From Chloroflexia bacterium (lineage in GTDB: Bacteria > Chloroflexota > Chloroflexia > Thermomicrobiales > UBA6265): a stretch of 6,347 bases of DNA. A model generated the notes under the pieces. That model was not told the DNA's origin and did no database searches. It was given only the letters and a program-made list of their open reading frames with translations. Positions 1 to 5,853 of the stretch are shown one piece after another. The stretch is taken from NCBI GenBank assembly GCA_013696265.1, contig JACCYX010000296.1, positions 1 through 6,347 of the forward strand. The letters run 5' to 3'. How positions within the stretch are numbered: the stretch's first letter is position 1; the number at the start of each line of letters is the position of its first letter. The position numbers and the translations under genes were made by a program.

Positions 1-196
1 GGCCAAGATCCGGAACGCGCAGTTGCGGAAGGTTCCGTACATGCTGGTCATCGGCAAGCGGGAGGAAGAGGTTGGGGCCGTCGCGGTCCGCTTGCGCTCG
101 GGCGAAGACCTCGGCGCGATGCCGGTCGAGGATTTCCTGAAGATGGTGCTGCCGGTCATCGAAACGAAATCCCTCGACCTCCAGCAACCGCGGTAG
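1..196 (+). CDS. thrS: Threonyl-tRNA synthetase, C-terminal end (5' truncated by window)
   Basis: This is the last 64 codons of a threonyl-tRNA synthetase, which charges tRNA-Thr with threonine in the cytoplasm. The first complete codon is at position 2 and the TAG stop is at 194-196. The translation begins AKIRNAQLRKVPYMLVIGK and continues through EVGAVAVRLRSGEDLG. This matches the well-known end of the class II anticodon-binding domain of ThrRS, with the KIRxAQ..KVPYMLVxG block followed by a 'gavavR.r...lG.m' strand. The protein ends with a short tail after the last helix (PVIETKSLDLQQPR). The catalytic and editing domains lie outside the window. The gene converges on the downstream serine hydrolase gene, with 25 bp between the two stop codons. 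Family assignment is from recognised motifs; other class II synthetases with this domain (ProRS, HisRS) fit the motif less well. Confidence 0.93.
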   Translation, partial: AKIRNAQLRKVPYMLVIGKREEEVGAVAVRLRSGEDLGAMPVEDFLKMVLPVIETKSLDLQQPR

Positions 197-215
197 GCTG
201 CCCTACGATTGGTTC

Positions 216-233
216 CCATCGTCACCGCGATGG
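216..233. terminator. Weak inverted repeat at the convergent gene ends
   Basis: CCATCG (216-221) and CGATGG (228-233) form a 6-bp stem with a 6-nt loop. The repeat spans the stop codon of the minus-strand serine hydrolase gene and lies just after the thrS stop. A short TTTT run occurs on the plus strand about 10 nt beyond the stem (243-246). The position suits a shared terminator between converging genes, but the stem is short and the T-run is not adjacent, so this could be chance. Confidence 0.22.
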
Positions 234-1607
234 CCGCAACACCTTTTCCGGCAACCTGAACTCCTCAGCCGGAACCAGTCCCGATCCAACGCCGCCGCGA
301 ATCTGTTTTATCCGGCCGTCCTTGCGGAACGCATATTGCATCATCTCGTGATATCTGCCGAAGCCCTTGTCGCCCACGACCTTGAGTTCGGTGTCGGAAA
401 CCACCTCGAGTTCCGTCGCTTCGGCGGCGGGGTTGGGTAGCGTGGGAGTCAGGGCGTACATGCGTCCGCCGAGGTTGACCACGTCGGTCAAGCCCCACAG
501 CGAAGCGAAACGACCTTCGAACTTCTTGAGATCCTTCGCTTTTCCAGGTTCCGTCTTGCCGTTTTCGGCCAGCGCCAGGTCGATCAGGTGCAGGATGGCG
601 GCGCAGAGCGTGGCCGCCGGGCCATCGTTGCTGTTGGTCAGCACCGAGATCGATAGCCTGCGTTCCAGCTCCAGTTTCGACATCGTGATGTGACCGGGAT
701 ACCCGCCACTATGACCGGCATAGGTACGCCCGTTTACCTTGGTGATGCTGAGTCCCAGCCCATACGATGCGTCGTCGGTCACGGTCCACTGCACCTGGCG
801 CATGCGGCGCTTCGACTCGTCGTACAGCAACCGATCATCATCATCGAGGTGCGCCTGAAAGTAGTTCGAGAGTTCCGAGGCCGTCGAGTAGAAGCCGGTG
901 GCGGCGCTCTCCGCGAACGTGTCGATGTGCTCGATTTCGATCCGGACCGGTCCGTGAGCGCGGCTGGTGTAGCCCTTCGCGTAATCGTCAATGCGGTCAA
1001 TGTCGAGGTCGGGTCCGGTGTTCTCCAACTTGAGCCGCTCGACAATGTTCCTGGTCACGTAGTCGCGATATGGGACCCTGGACGCCGCCTCGATGATCAG
1101 TCCAAGCAACGAGTACCCAATGTTGGAATACTTGAAATGCTCGTTCTGCGCCAGCACCTTGCCGTGCTTCATGATCGTCTTCATCAACTCGGCGCGATCG
1201 GGAAACGGCCGATCCAGTACCCAGAAGGAACTGTCGTCGCCATCGCGGATCATGCCGGAACCGTGGGCGAGCAACTCCCTGACCGTAGCGCCACCCATCG
1301 GCGACCCGGCCAGGTCCGGGACGTGGACGCTGGCGACATCATCGAGCCGCAGCTTACCCGCCTCCACGAGTTGCATGCACGCGACGCCGGTGAAGGTTTT
1401 CGAGTGCGAGGCGATACGGAAGAGATGGTCGACCGTCAGTGGCGTCGCGTGCTCCAAATCGGCATAGCCATAGGCCTCGTTGAACAGCAAATCGCCATCC
1501 ACCCGCACAGCCACCTGGGCGCCGACATACGGCATGTATCTCTGCTGAAACTCCAGGAATTGGGGCACATAGGCCAACGCGGTCTTGATCGCCTTTGATT
1601 GTTTCAT
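222..1607 (-). CDS. Beta-lactamase-related serine hydrolase (class C / S12 family)
   Basis: This 461-residue enzyme has the penicillin-binding fold of class C beta-lactamases, esterases and D-amino-acid-specific peptidases. All three active-site motifs are visible. SxxK is Ser67-His-Ser-Lys70 in FRIASHSKTFTG, with Ser67 the predicted acylated nucleophile. YxN is Tyr160-Ser-Asn162 in FKYSNIGY, and HxG is His299-Ser-Gly301 in GHSGGYPG. HxG in place of KTG is common in S12 peptidases and esterases, so true beta-lactamase activity is less likely. Residues from about 360 to 450 form a separate beta-rich C-terminal part, as in many family members. The N-terminus (MKQSKAIKTALAYVPQF) lacks a hydrophobic signal core, so a cytoplasmic location is inferred. 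The ATG start is supported by AAGGGA (1614-1619) six bases upstream. It lies 99 bp downstream of an M20 dipeptidase gene on the same strand. The substrate cannot be read from the sequence; a peptide, ester or amide is possible. Confidence 0.92.
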   Translation of the reverse strand: MKQSKAIKTALAYVPQFLEFQQRYMPYVGAQVAVRVDGDLLFNEAYGYADLEHATPLTVDHLFRIASHSKTFTGVACMQLVEAGKLRLDDVASVHVPDLAGSPMGGATVRELLAHGSGMIRDGDDSSFWVLDRPFPDRAELMKTIMKHGKVLAQNEHFKYSNIGYSLLGLIIEAASRVPYRDYVTRNIVERLKLENTGPDLDIDRIDDYAKGYTSRAHGPVRIEIEHIDTFAESAATGFYSTASELSNYFQAHLDDDDRLLYDESKRRMRQVQWTVTDDASYGLGLSITKVNGRTYAGHSGGYPGHITMSKLELERRLSISVLTNSNDGPAATLCAAILHLIDLALAENGKTEPGKAKDLKKFEGRFASLWGLTDVVNLGGRMYALTPTLPNPAAEATELEVVSDTELKVVGDKGFGRYHEMMQYAFRKDGRIKQIRGGVGSGLVPAEEFRLPEKVLRPSR

Positions 1608-1638
1608 TGGATGTCCCTTGAGTAAGCCTTCGTATCTT

Positions 1639-1680
1639 TGGTAGTGTCAGTCCCTCGCAAGCCCGGGACTGCCACTACCA
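1639..1680. repeat. Long imperfect inverted repeat (hairpin) in the 99-bp intergenic gap
   Basis: The arms at 1639-1654 (TGGTAGTGTCAGTCCC) and 1665-1680 (GGGACTGCCACTACCA) pair over 16 positions. There is one mismatch, T1647 opposite C1672, and the loop is 10 nt (1655-1664). The hairpin sits between the M20 dipeptidase stop (1707) and the serine hydrolase start (1607). A strong stem after a stop codon suggests a transcript-end or processing element, but neither strand has a T-tract right after the stem. On the minus strand the 3' flank reads AAGATACG. It may partly insulate the serine hydrolase gene from upstream transcription, or be one copy of a genomic repeat family. Confidence 0.7.
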
Positions 1681-1706
1681 GACAACCGAACGAAGTGGCC
1701 AGGACG

Positions 1707-3065
1707 TCATTCAGCCTGAACTGCCGCGAAGCGGTCCATGATGGCGACGATGTGCTTGATGCCCAGAATAAAATCGTCGATGTAGATGTTCTCGTTCGGG
1801 GCGTGGGCCTGGGAGCGGCCGTGACCCACTCCCGCCGTGCAGGCGTCGATCCCGAACTGGCTGCAGATTTGATACCACGGCCCGGAACCGGCCGAGGTCG
1901 GGTAGATCACCGGCTCCTGCCCGTAAAGTTCCGTGTACGTCTCCGCGACCACCTTCGCGATAGGTGCGTCGAACCGGGTCCTGGCCGGAAAGCCGGGGCC
2001 GAGCAACTCGGTTTCAATGTCCGCGAAACCCTGCTCGTCGAGATGCTGCCGGAGCAACCGGTAGATTTCGTGCGGATTCTGGTTGGCCACCAGCCGCATG
2101 TCCAGCTTCGCCATCGCCGTTCCCGGCAACACAGTTTTGCTCCCCTGCCCCGTGTAGCCGCTGAGGAAACCGGAAATGGTACACGTCGGCTGGAAGTAAT
2201 CTCGCTGCGCCAGTTCGACGCCGGAGAGCCCCTGAAGGAAGCCGTCGATCCCCAGGTTGTCCAAGCGCTCCCGCTCGGTGTCGGGGATGCGTTCAAGCAC
2301 CGCCAGCTCGGCGTCAGTCGGCGGTTCGACGTTGTCGTAGAATCCGGGGATCAGCACCCGCTCGTTCTGGTCCTTGAGCGTCGAGAGTGCCCAGACGAGC
2401 CTCCAGGCCGGGTTCGGCACGGAGGTCGCCACACTGGAATGCCAGTCGTGACGGGCGCCTTTGGCCCGGAGTTCGACGTAGCAGATGCCCTTCAAGCCGA
2501 GATGGATCTGGGGCCGGCCATCGATGTCGCGGCCGCCGAACTCCCAGATGCAGGCGTCGGCGGCGCACATCTCGGGGTGATCCTCGGCGAAGTTGTAAAG
2601 GTGCGGCGATCCGATCTCCTCCTCACCCTCGACGATGAACTTTACGTTGAGCGGCAATTCTCCGCGCACTGCTTGGCAGGCCCGGATCGCGGCGATCCGG
2701 GCCACGGTGTTGCCCTTGTTGTCGGCGACCCCGCGCGCCCAGATCCGGCCATCGCGAATTTCGGCCGCCCAGGGATCGGAATCCCACTCGTCAAGCGGAT
2801 CGGCCGGCTGCACGTCGTAGTGGTTATAGAAGCTGAGCGTTCGATTCGACGCTCCGGCCAGGGTGCCGTACACAACCGGGAAGCCGCCCCTGGTATCGAC
2901 GAGTTCGGGATTGGCCCCGAGCGATGCCAGTTCGGCCTTCACCATTTGGGCCATTTCCTGCATACCGACCCCCTGCGCGGCGATGCTGGGCTGGTGGCAA
3001 AACCGTTGCAAAAGGGATATGTAGTCTTCAGCGTGCGCGTCGATGTGCGCAAACACGTCGTCCAT
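1707..3065 (-). CDS. M20 family dipeptidase, carnosinase (CNDP)-like subgroup
   Basis: This 452-residue metallopeptidase probably cleaves dipeptides or short peptides with two active-site metal ions, usually zinc, in the cytoplasm. The M20 ligand set is complete. His82 and the supporting Asp84 are in YNHYDVQP, bridging Asp115 is in GVADNKG, and catalytic Glu149 and ligand Glu150 are in EGEEEIGS. Glu175 is in CIWEFGG and the final His421 is in QAHAPNENI. EGEEEIGS and YNHYDVQP are typical of the carnosinase/cytosolic dipeptidase branch rather than ArgE or DapE. The lid/dimerisation domain spans roughly residues 190-315. It carries His209 in DWHSSVATSVPNPAW, the likely counterpart of the trans-acting His in the DLHSG motif. 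The ATG start is supported by GAGGT (3071-3075) five bases upstream, overlapping the stop of the preceding peptidase gene. The 3-bp gap to that gene indicates co-transcription and probable translational coupling. The exact substrate is unknown. Confidence 0.93.
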   Translation of the reverse strand: MDDVFAHIDAHAEDYISLLQRFCHQPSIAAQGVGMQEMAQMVKAELASLGANPELVDTRGGFPVVYGTLAGASNRTLSFYNHYDVQPADPLDEWDSDPWAAEIRDGRIWARGVADNKGNTVARIAAIRACQAVRGELPLNVKFIVEGEEEIGSPHLYNFAEDHPEMCAADACIWEFGGRDIDGRPQIHLGLKGICYVELRAKGARHDWHSSVATSVPNPAWRLVWALSTLKDQNERVLIPGFYDNVEPPTDAELAVLERIPDTERERLDNLGIDGFLQGLSGVELAQRDYFQPTCTISGFLSGYTGQGSKTVLPGTAMAKLDMRLVANQNPHEIYRLLRQHLDEQGFADIETELLGPGFPARTRFDAPIAKVVAETYTELYGQEPVIYPTSAGSGPWYQICSQFGIDACTAGVGHGRSQAHAPNENIYIDDFILGIKHIVAIMDRFAAVQAE

Positions 3066-3068
3066 GGG

Positions 3069-4304
3069 CTACCTCGATTCCTGGGTCAAGAGTGCGACGG
3101 CGGCCAGGGCATAAGCCAGAGTCGCCTGGAGCAACTCGTCAATACCGATCCATTCGTCCGGCACATGCGCCAGCTTCGGATCGCCCGGACCGTAGATGAT
3201 GGTCGGGATGCCCTGCCGCGCCCAGAAGCGCCCGTCAGTGGCCATGCTGAACCCGCCGAGTTCCGTCGAGAGCCCCAGCCGCTGGTTCGCACCGATCATC
3301 GCCTTCACCAGCGGGCTCTCCGCCGGCGTGCTCGTAGCCTCTCCGCCGGGATACACCTCCCCGACCTCCACCGTGATGCCCGGCAAGGCGGCGACCGCCT
3401 CCATTGCGATCGCCTCGATTTCCTTGACCACCTCGGCTGGTTGTTCGCCCGGCACCAGGCGGCGATCGACGTAGATCTGGGCGAAATCCGGGACGACGTT
3501 CGACTTGATTCCGCCTTCGAAGAGATTTACCGACGCCGACGAAGGGTGAAAGATCGGGCTGGTGCGGGTCGCGACCACCGGCCAGTAGTCGCGCCGAAGC
3601 GCCACGATGATTTCGGCCATCGCCTCGATCGCGTTCGCCCCTTCCCAGGGCAGGGCGCCGTGCGCGGTGCGGCCACGCACCGTGATCCGGGTCGGAGAGG
3701 CACCCTTCTCGCCAAGCGCAATCCCGTTGAACGTCTGTTCTCCGACGATCATGAAGTCGGGCGTAAAGAATTCCCGCTCACTGACGAACGCCGCCCCCTT
3801 GAAACCGCCGGCTTCCTCGTCCGCGACTTCGTTGATAACCAGTTGACCCGTGAGTGGGACGCCGCACTTCGCGAGGGCGAGACCGGCCATCACCTGGGCG
3901 GTGACGCTCGCCTTGTCGTCCCCGGCGCCGCGCCCGTAGATCTTCCCGTCTTCGATTTCGGCCCCGAACGGATCGTGCCGCCAGGCCGACCGCTCGCCAA
4001 TGGGAACCACATCGACGTGGGCGTTGAACCCGAGCACCGGGCCTCTCTCAGGCCCGAACCGGGCGATCAGGTTCGGCATGATCTCATCAGTCGAGACGAC
4101 TTCGGTACTGAACCCGGCCAACTTCAGCGGCGCCTCGCAATAGTGGATCGCCTCCCGAACGTCGCCTGGGGGGTTCACTGAAGGAATTTGCACCAGGCCC
4201 CGGTGAAACGCGATGACCGCGTCCTCATCAATGCAATCCAGAACCAGTCGCTCGTTCGCGGACAAACCGGCCACGTCATCCAGATCGGGAATCCACTTGC
4301 CCAT
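3069..4304 (-). CDS. M20 family peptidase/deacylase, ArgE/DapE/ACY1-like
   Basis: This 411-residue enzyme belongs to the M20 amidohydrolases that remove acyl groups or N-terminal residues using a two-metal centre. The expected residues are present: His96 and Asp98 in NAHVDVVP, Asp129 in GRGAGDDK, catalytic Glu163 and ligand Glu164 in ADEEAGG, Glu189 in IVGEQT, and His380 in LAHVPDEW. His215 in GRTAHGALP lies in the dimerisation domain, about residues 197-305. Motif style and length fit the ArgE/DapE/aminoacylase-1 branch. It is not evidently true argE or dapE, because no arginine or lysine biosynthesis genes are nearby, so no symbol is given. The start is set at ATG 4304, with GGGAG at 4316-4320. 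An in-frame GTG at 4325 would add seven residues. The open frame continues to 4733, but that extension runs antisense through the divergent PfpI-family gene and has no family resemblance. The dipeptidase gene follows after 3 bp, forming an operon. Confidence 0.92.
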   Translation of the reverse strand: MGKWIPDLDDVAGLSANERLVLDCIDEDAVIAFHRGLVQIPSVNPPGDVREAIHYCEAPLKLAGFSTEVVSTDEIMPNLIARFGPERGPVLGFNAHVDVVPIGERSAWRHDPFGAEIEDGKIYGRGAGDDKASVTAQVMAGLALAKCGVPLTGQLVINEVADEEAGGFKGAAFVSEREFFTPDFMIVGEQTFNGIALGEKGASPTRITVRGRTAHGALPWEGANAIEAMAEIIVALRRDYWPVVATRTSPIFHPSSASVNLFEGGIKSNVVPDFAQIYVDRRLVPGEQPAEVVKEIEAIAMEAVAALPGITVEVGEVYPGGEATSTPAESPLVKAMIGANQRLGLSTELGGFSMATDGRFWARQGIPTIIYGPGDPKLAHVPDEWIGIDELLQATLAYALAAVALLTQESR

Positions 4305-4315
4305 GCCAACCCACT

Positions 4316-4320
4316 CTCCC
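4316..4320 (-). promoter_or_regulatory. Ribosome binding site candidate for the ArgE/DapE-like peptidase
   Basis: GGGAG on the minus strand lies 11 nt upstream of the ATG at 4304. It supports that start over the longer upstream open frame, although the spacing is at the long end. The competing GTG start at 4325 has AGGA (4329-4332) only 3 nt upstream, which is too close to be optimal. Confidence 0.45.
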
Positions 4321-4391
4321 GTCACGATTCCTGATAGGCTAGAAGGATAATGATCCGCAACAGGTCCGGGCATCCGGCCCACACGCATGAC

Positions 4392-4396
4392 GGGAG
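4392..4396 (+). promoter_or_regulatory. Ribosome binding site deciding the PfpI-family start
   Basis: GGGAG lies 10 nt before the ATG at 4407. The alternative upstream ATG at 4350 has AAGGA only 2 nt away and would add 19 residues with no family resemblance (MIRNRSGHPAHTHDGSVTE). The same GGGAG core precedes the HAD gene (4946-4950, spacing 8), which supports the choice. Confidence 0.55.
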
Positions 4397-4406
4397 TGTC
4401 ACCGAA

Positions 4407-4931
4407 ATGGCCAATACAGGAAAGCGCGTCGCGGTCGTACTGGCAAAAAACTTCGAAGACATCGAAGCCACGTCCCCGATCGAGGCCCTCGAAGGCGCCG
4501 GCGCGGAGATCACGATCATCGGCACCGAGACTGGCCCGATCGAGGGCAAGAAGGGCGCGGTGCTTGAAGCGACCACGACCTTTAAGGACGTTACTCTGGC
4601 CGATTTCGACATGCTGCTCATCCCAGGCGGCGGGGCGCCTGAGAACCTCCGCATCGACGGTGGGGCCGTGGCCTGGACCAAGGCGTTCACGGAATCCTCG
4701 AAGCCGGTCGGCGCCATTTGTCACGGGGCCCAACTGCTGATTTCGGCCGACGTGCTCAGGGGCCGCACCCTGACCGCCGTGAACAAGGTGCGGGACGATG
4801 TGAGGAACGCGGGTGGCAATTATGTCGATGAAGCGCTTGTCATCGACGGCAACCTCATCACCTCTCGCGTCCCCGGCGACCTGCCCCAGTTCAACGACGC
4901 CCTGGTAAGCGCCCTGAACGGCAACTCATGA
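4407..4931 (+). CDS. PfpI/DJ-1 family protein (class I glutamine amidotransferase-like, YhbO/YraA type)
   Basis: This 174-residue, single-domain protein belongs to the PfpI branch of the DJ-1 superfamily. Members have been described as intracellular cysteine peptidases, stress proteins and glyoxalase/deglycase-like enzymes acting in the cytoplasm; the true activity is disputed. The nucleophile elbow is GAICHGAQLL with Cys105 and His106, and the conserved acidic partner is Glu17 in NFEDIEA. Other family signatures are PGGGAPENLR (73-82), the VNKVRDDVRNAGGNYVD block, and NLITSRVPGDLPQF near the C-terminus. Length is normal for the family. ATG 4407 is chosen because MANTGKRVAVVLAKNFEDIE aligns with the usual first beta strand. 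It is divergent from the M20 operon. The HAD phosphatase gene follows 27 bp downstream on the same strand, so co-transcription is likely. There is no signal peptide. Confidence 0.93.
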   Translation: MANTGKRVAVVLAKNFEDIEATSPIEALEGAGAEITIIGTETGPIEGKKGAVLEATTTFKDVTLADFDMLLIPGGGAPENLRIDGGAVAWTKAFTESSKPVGAICHGAQLLISADVLRGRTLTAVNKVRDDVRNAGGNYVDEALVIDGNLITSRVPGDLPQFNDALVSALNGNS

Positions 4932-4958
4932 CCCCTCGTCCGTCAGGGAGTCCGCACG

Positions 4959-5810
4959 ATGACTGAATCCGCACTCGATGCCGCCACGATCCCGGTCCCA
5001 AACCCCGGCTTGCGGGAGGCGAAGGCATTCATTTTCGATATGGATGGCGTGCTGTATCGAGGGCGATCCCCACTGCCGGGGGTCGTGGACCTGTTCAACG
5101 GATTGACCGTGCGGGGTATTCCGTTCCTGCTGGCGACCAACAACTCGATGGCGACACCGGCAAGCTACGTCCTGCGAATGGCGGAAATGGGCGTCGAGGT
5201 CGACGAAGCGCGGATCCAGACCTCGGCCACGGCCACCAGGGACTATCTCCTCGGCGAGATCGACGCGGATGCTCGTATCCTGATCGTCGGCATGCCGGCC
5301 CTGGGTGAGCAAATCTTCACCGGCACGTCGTTCCAGAACGTGACGGACGACCCGGACGAGCGGATCGACGCGGTGGTGGTCGGGCTCGATCTCGATTTCA
5401 CGTACGCCAAGCTCCAACGCGCTAGCGACGCCATTCGTGGCGGAGCGAAATACGTCGCGACCAATGCCGACGCGACGCTACCGCACGAAACCGGCATGCA
5501 ACCGGGGGCGGGCAGTATCGTAGCCGCTATTTCCACCGCCAGCGGCCGTCTTCCGATCGTGGTTGGCAAGCCAGAAACGCTGATGATGCTCAAGGGCATC
5601 GAGCACCTCGGGGTCCGGCCGGAAGAAGCGGTGATGGTCGGGGACCGGCTCGACACCGACATCCTTTCCGGCCACCGTGCCGGGCTGAAGACGGCCCTGG
5701 TGCTGACTGGCGTGTCGCAACGCCCCGATCTCGCGTCCGCCGAAGTCCTGCCCGATTACGTCTTCGCCGATCTCCCGGCGCTGACCCAGGCGCTGGTTGG
5801 CCCCGGCTAG
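4959..5810 (+). CDS. HAD superfamily phosphatase, subfamily IIA (NagD/4-nitrophenylphosphatase-like)
   Basis: This 283-residue HAD-IIA hydrolase is predicted to dephosphorylate a small metabolite in the cytoplasm through a phospho-aspartate intermediate with magnesium. Motif I is FDMDGVLYRG with nucleophile Asp27 and acid/base Asp29. Motif II is ATNNS (Thr60), motif III is VGKPE (Lys204), and motif IV is VGDRLDTDI with Asp229 and Asp234. The C2 cap lies between motifs II and III, about residues 85-195, and includes VVVGLDLDFTYAKL and the ATNADATLP segment typical of NagD-type proteins. Length fits the family. The ATG at 4959 is supported by AGGGAG (4945-4950) with 8-nt spacing. Substrates in this family range over nucleotides, phosphoglycolate, glycerol phosphate and pyridoxal phosphate, and the sequence does not decide between them. 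The gene lies between the PfpI-family gene and an IolE-like gene on the same strand. A perfect palindrome covers its stop codon. Confidence 0.94.
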   Translation: MTESALDAATIPVPNPGLREAKAFIFDMDGVLYRGRSPLPGVVDLFNGLTVRGIPFLLATNNSMATPASYVLRMAEMGVEVDEARIQTSATATRDYLLGEIDADARILIVGMPALGEQIFTGTSFQNVTDDPDERIDAVVVGLDLDFTYAKLQRASDAIRGGAKYVATNADATLPHETGMQPGAGSIVAAISTASGRLPIVVGKPETLMMLKGIEHLGVRPEEAVMVGDRLDTDILSGHRAGLKTALVLTGVSQRPDLASAEVLPDYVFADLPALTQALVGPG

Positions 5811-5818
5811 CCGGGGCC
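5799..5818. repeat. Perfect 20-bp palindrome overlapping the HAD stop codon
   Basis: GGCCCCGGCTAGCCGGGGCC is an exact palindrome. As RNA it would give an 8-bp all-GC stem with a CUAG loop, extended by one T-A pair (5798/5819). It contains the TAG stop (5808-5810) of the HAD gene. The downstream sequence (GAAATTACAAAG) has no T-tract, so it is not a canonical intrinsic terminator. It may attenuate or process the transcript between the HAD and IolE-like genes, or be a protein-binding or repeated element. Confidence 0.75.
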
Positions 5819-5853
5819 AGAAATTACAAAGTGTCTCCGAAGGTAAGAACACG

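Larger units (their letters stand above)
4305..4406. promoter_or_regulatory. Divergent intergenic region with weak promoter-like elements for both directions
   Basis: This 102-bp spacer separates two outward-facing transcription units and must hold or overlap both promoters. On the plus strand, GATAAT (4346-4351) matches a -10 element at five of six positions, but no clear -35 box lies 16-18 bp upstream. On the minus strand, TTGCGG (4355-4360) and TATCAG (4331-4336) are spaced by 18 bp and could be a poor -35/-10 pair, each with several mismatches. I see no convincing operator palindrome. The arrangement is direct observation; the promoter assignments are tentative. Confidence 0.35.

Noticed and set aside
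834..845. Short ATC trinucleotide run, giving four Asp residues (255-258) in the serine hydrolase.
   Set aside because: Four units is too short to suggest a variable repeat, and it lies in an ordinary surface-type loop of the protein.
690..1598. A 302-codon plus-strand open frame antisense to the serine hydrolase gene.
   Set aside because: It has no domain signature and lies wholly within a gene with intact SxxK, YxN and HxG motifs. It is a compositional shadow.
222..1607. Serine hydrolase as an antibiotic-resistance beta-lactamase.
   Set aside because: It has HSG instead of KTG, no export signal, and a peptidase gene neighbourhood. The wider esterase/peptidase S12 group is a better fit.
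1639..1680. Possible tRNA-like element, because the right arm ends in CCA and pairs with a GG-starting left arm.
   Set aside because: It is only 42 nt, forms one continuous stem-loop, and lacks D-, anticodon- and T-arm sequences.
1638..4181. An 847-codon plus-strand open frame running antisense to both M20 peptidase genes.
   Set aside because: Its translation is rich in Arg, Asp, Pro, Val and Gly with no recognisable domain. It crosses the boundary between two genes whose minus-strand frames have complete catalytic motifs. Long antisense frames without stops are expected in high-GC coding DNA.
4305..4733. The upstream extension of the ArgE/DapE-like peptidase frame (to 554 residues).
   Set aside because: It runs antisense through the PfpI-family coding region, has no family resemblance, and the M20 domain fits a start near 4304.
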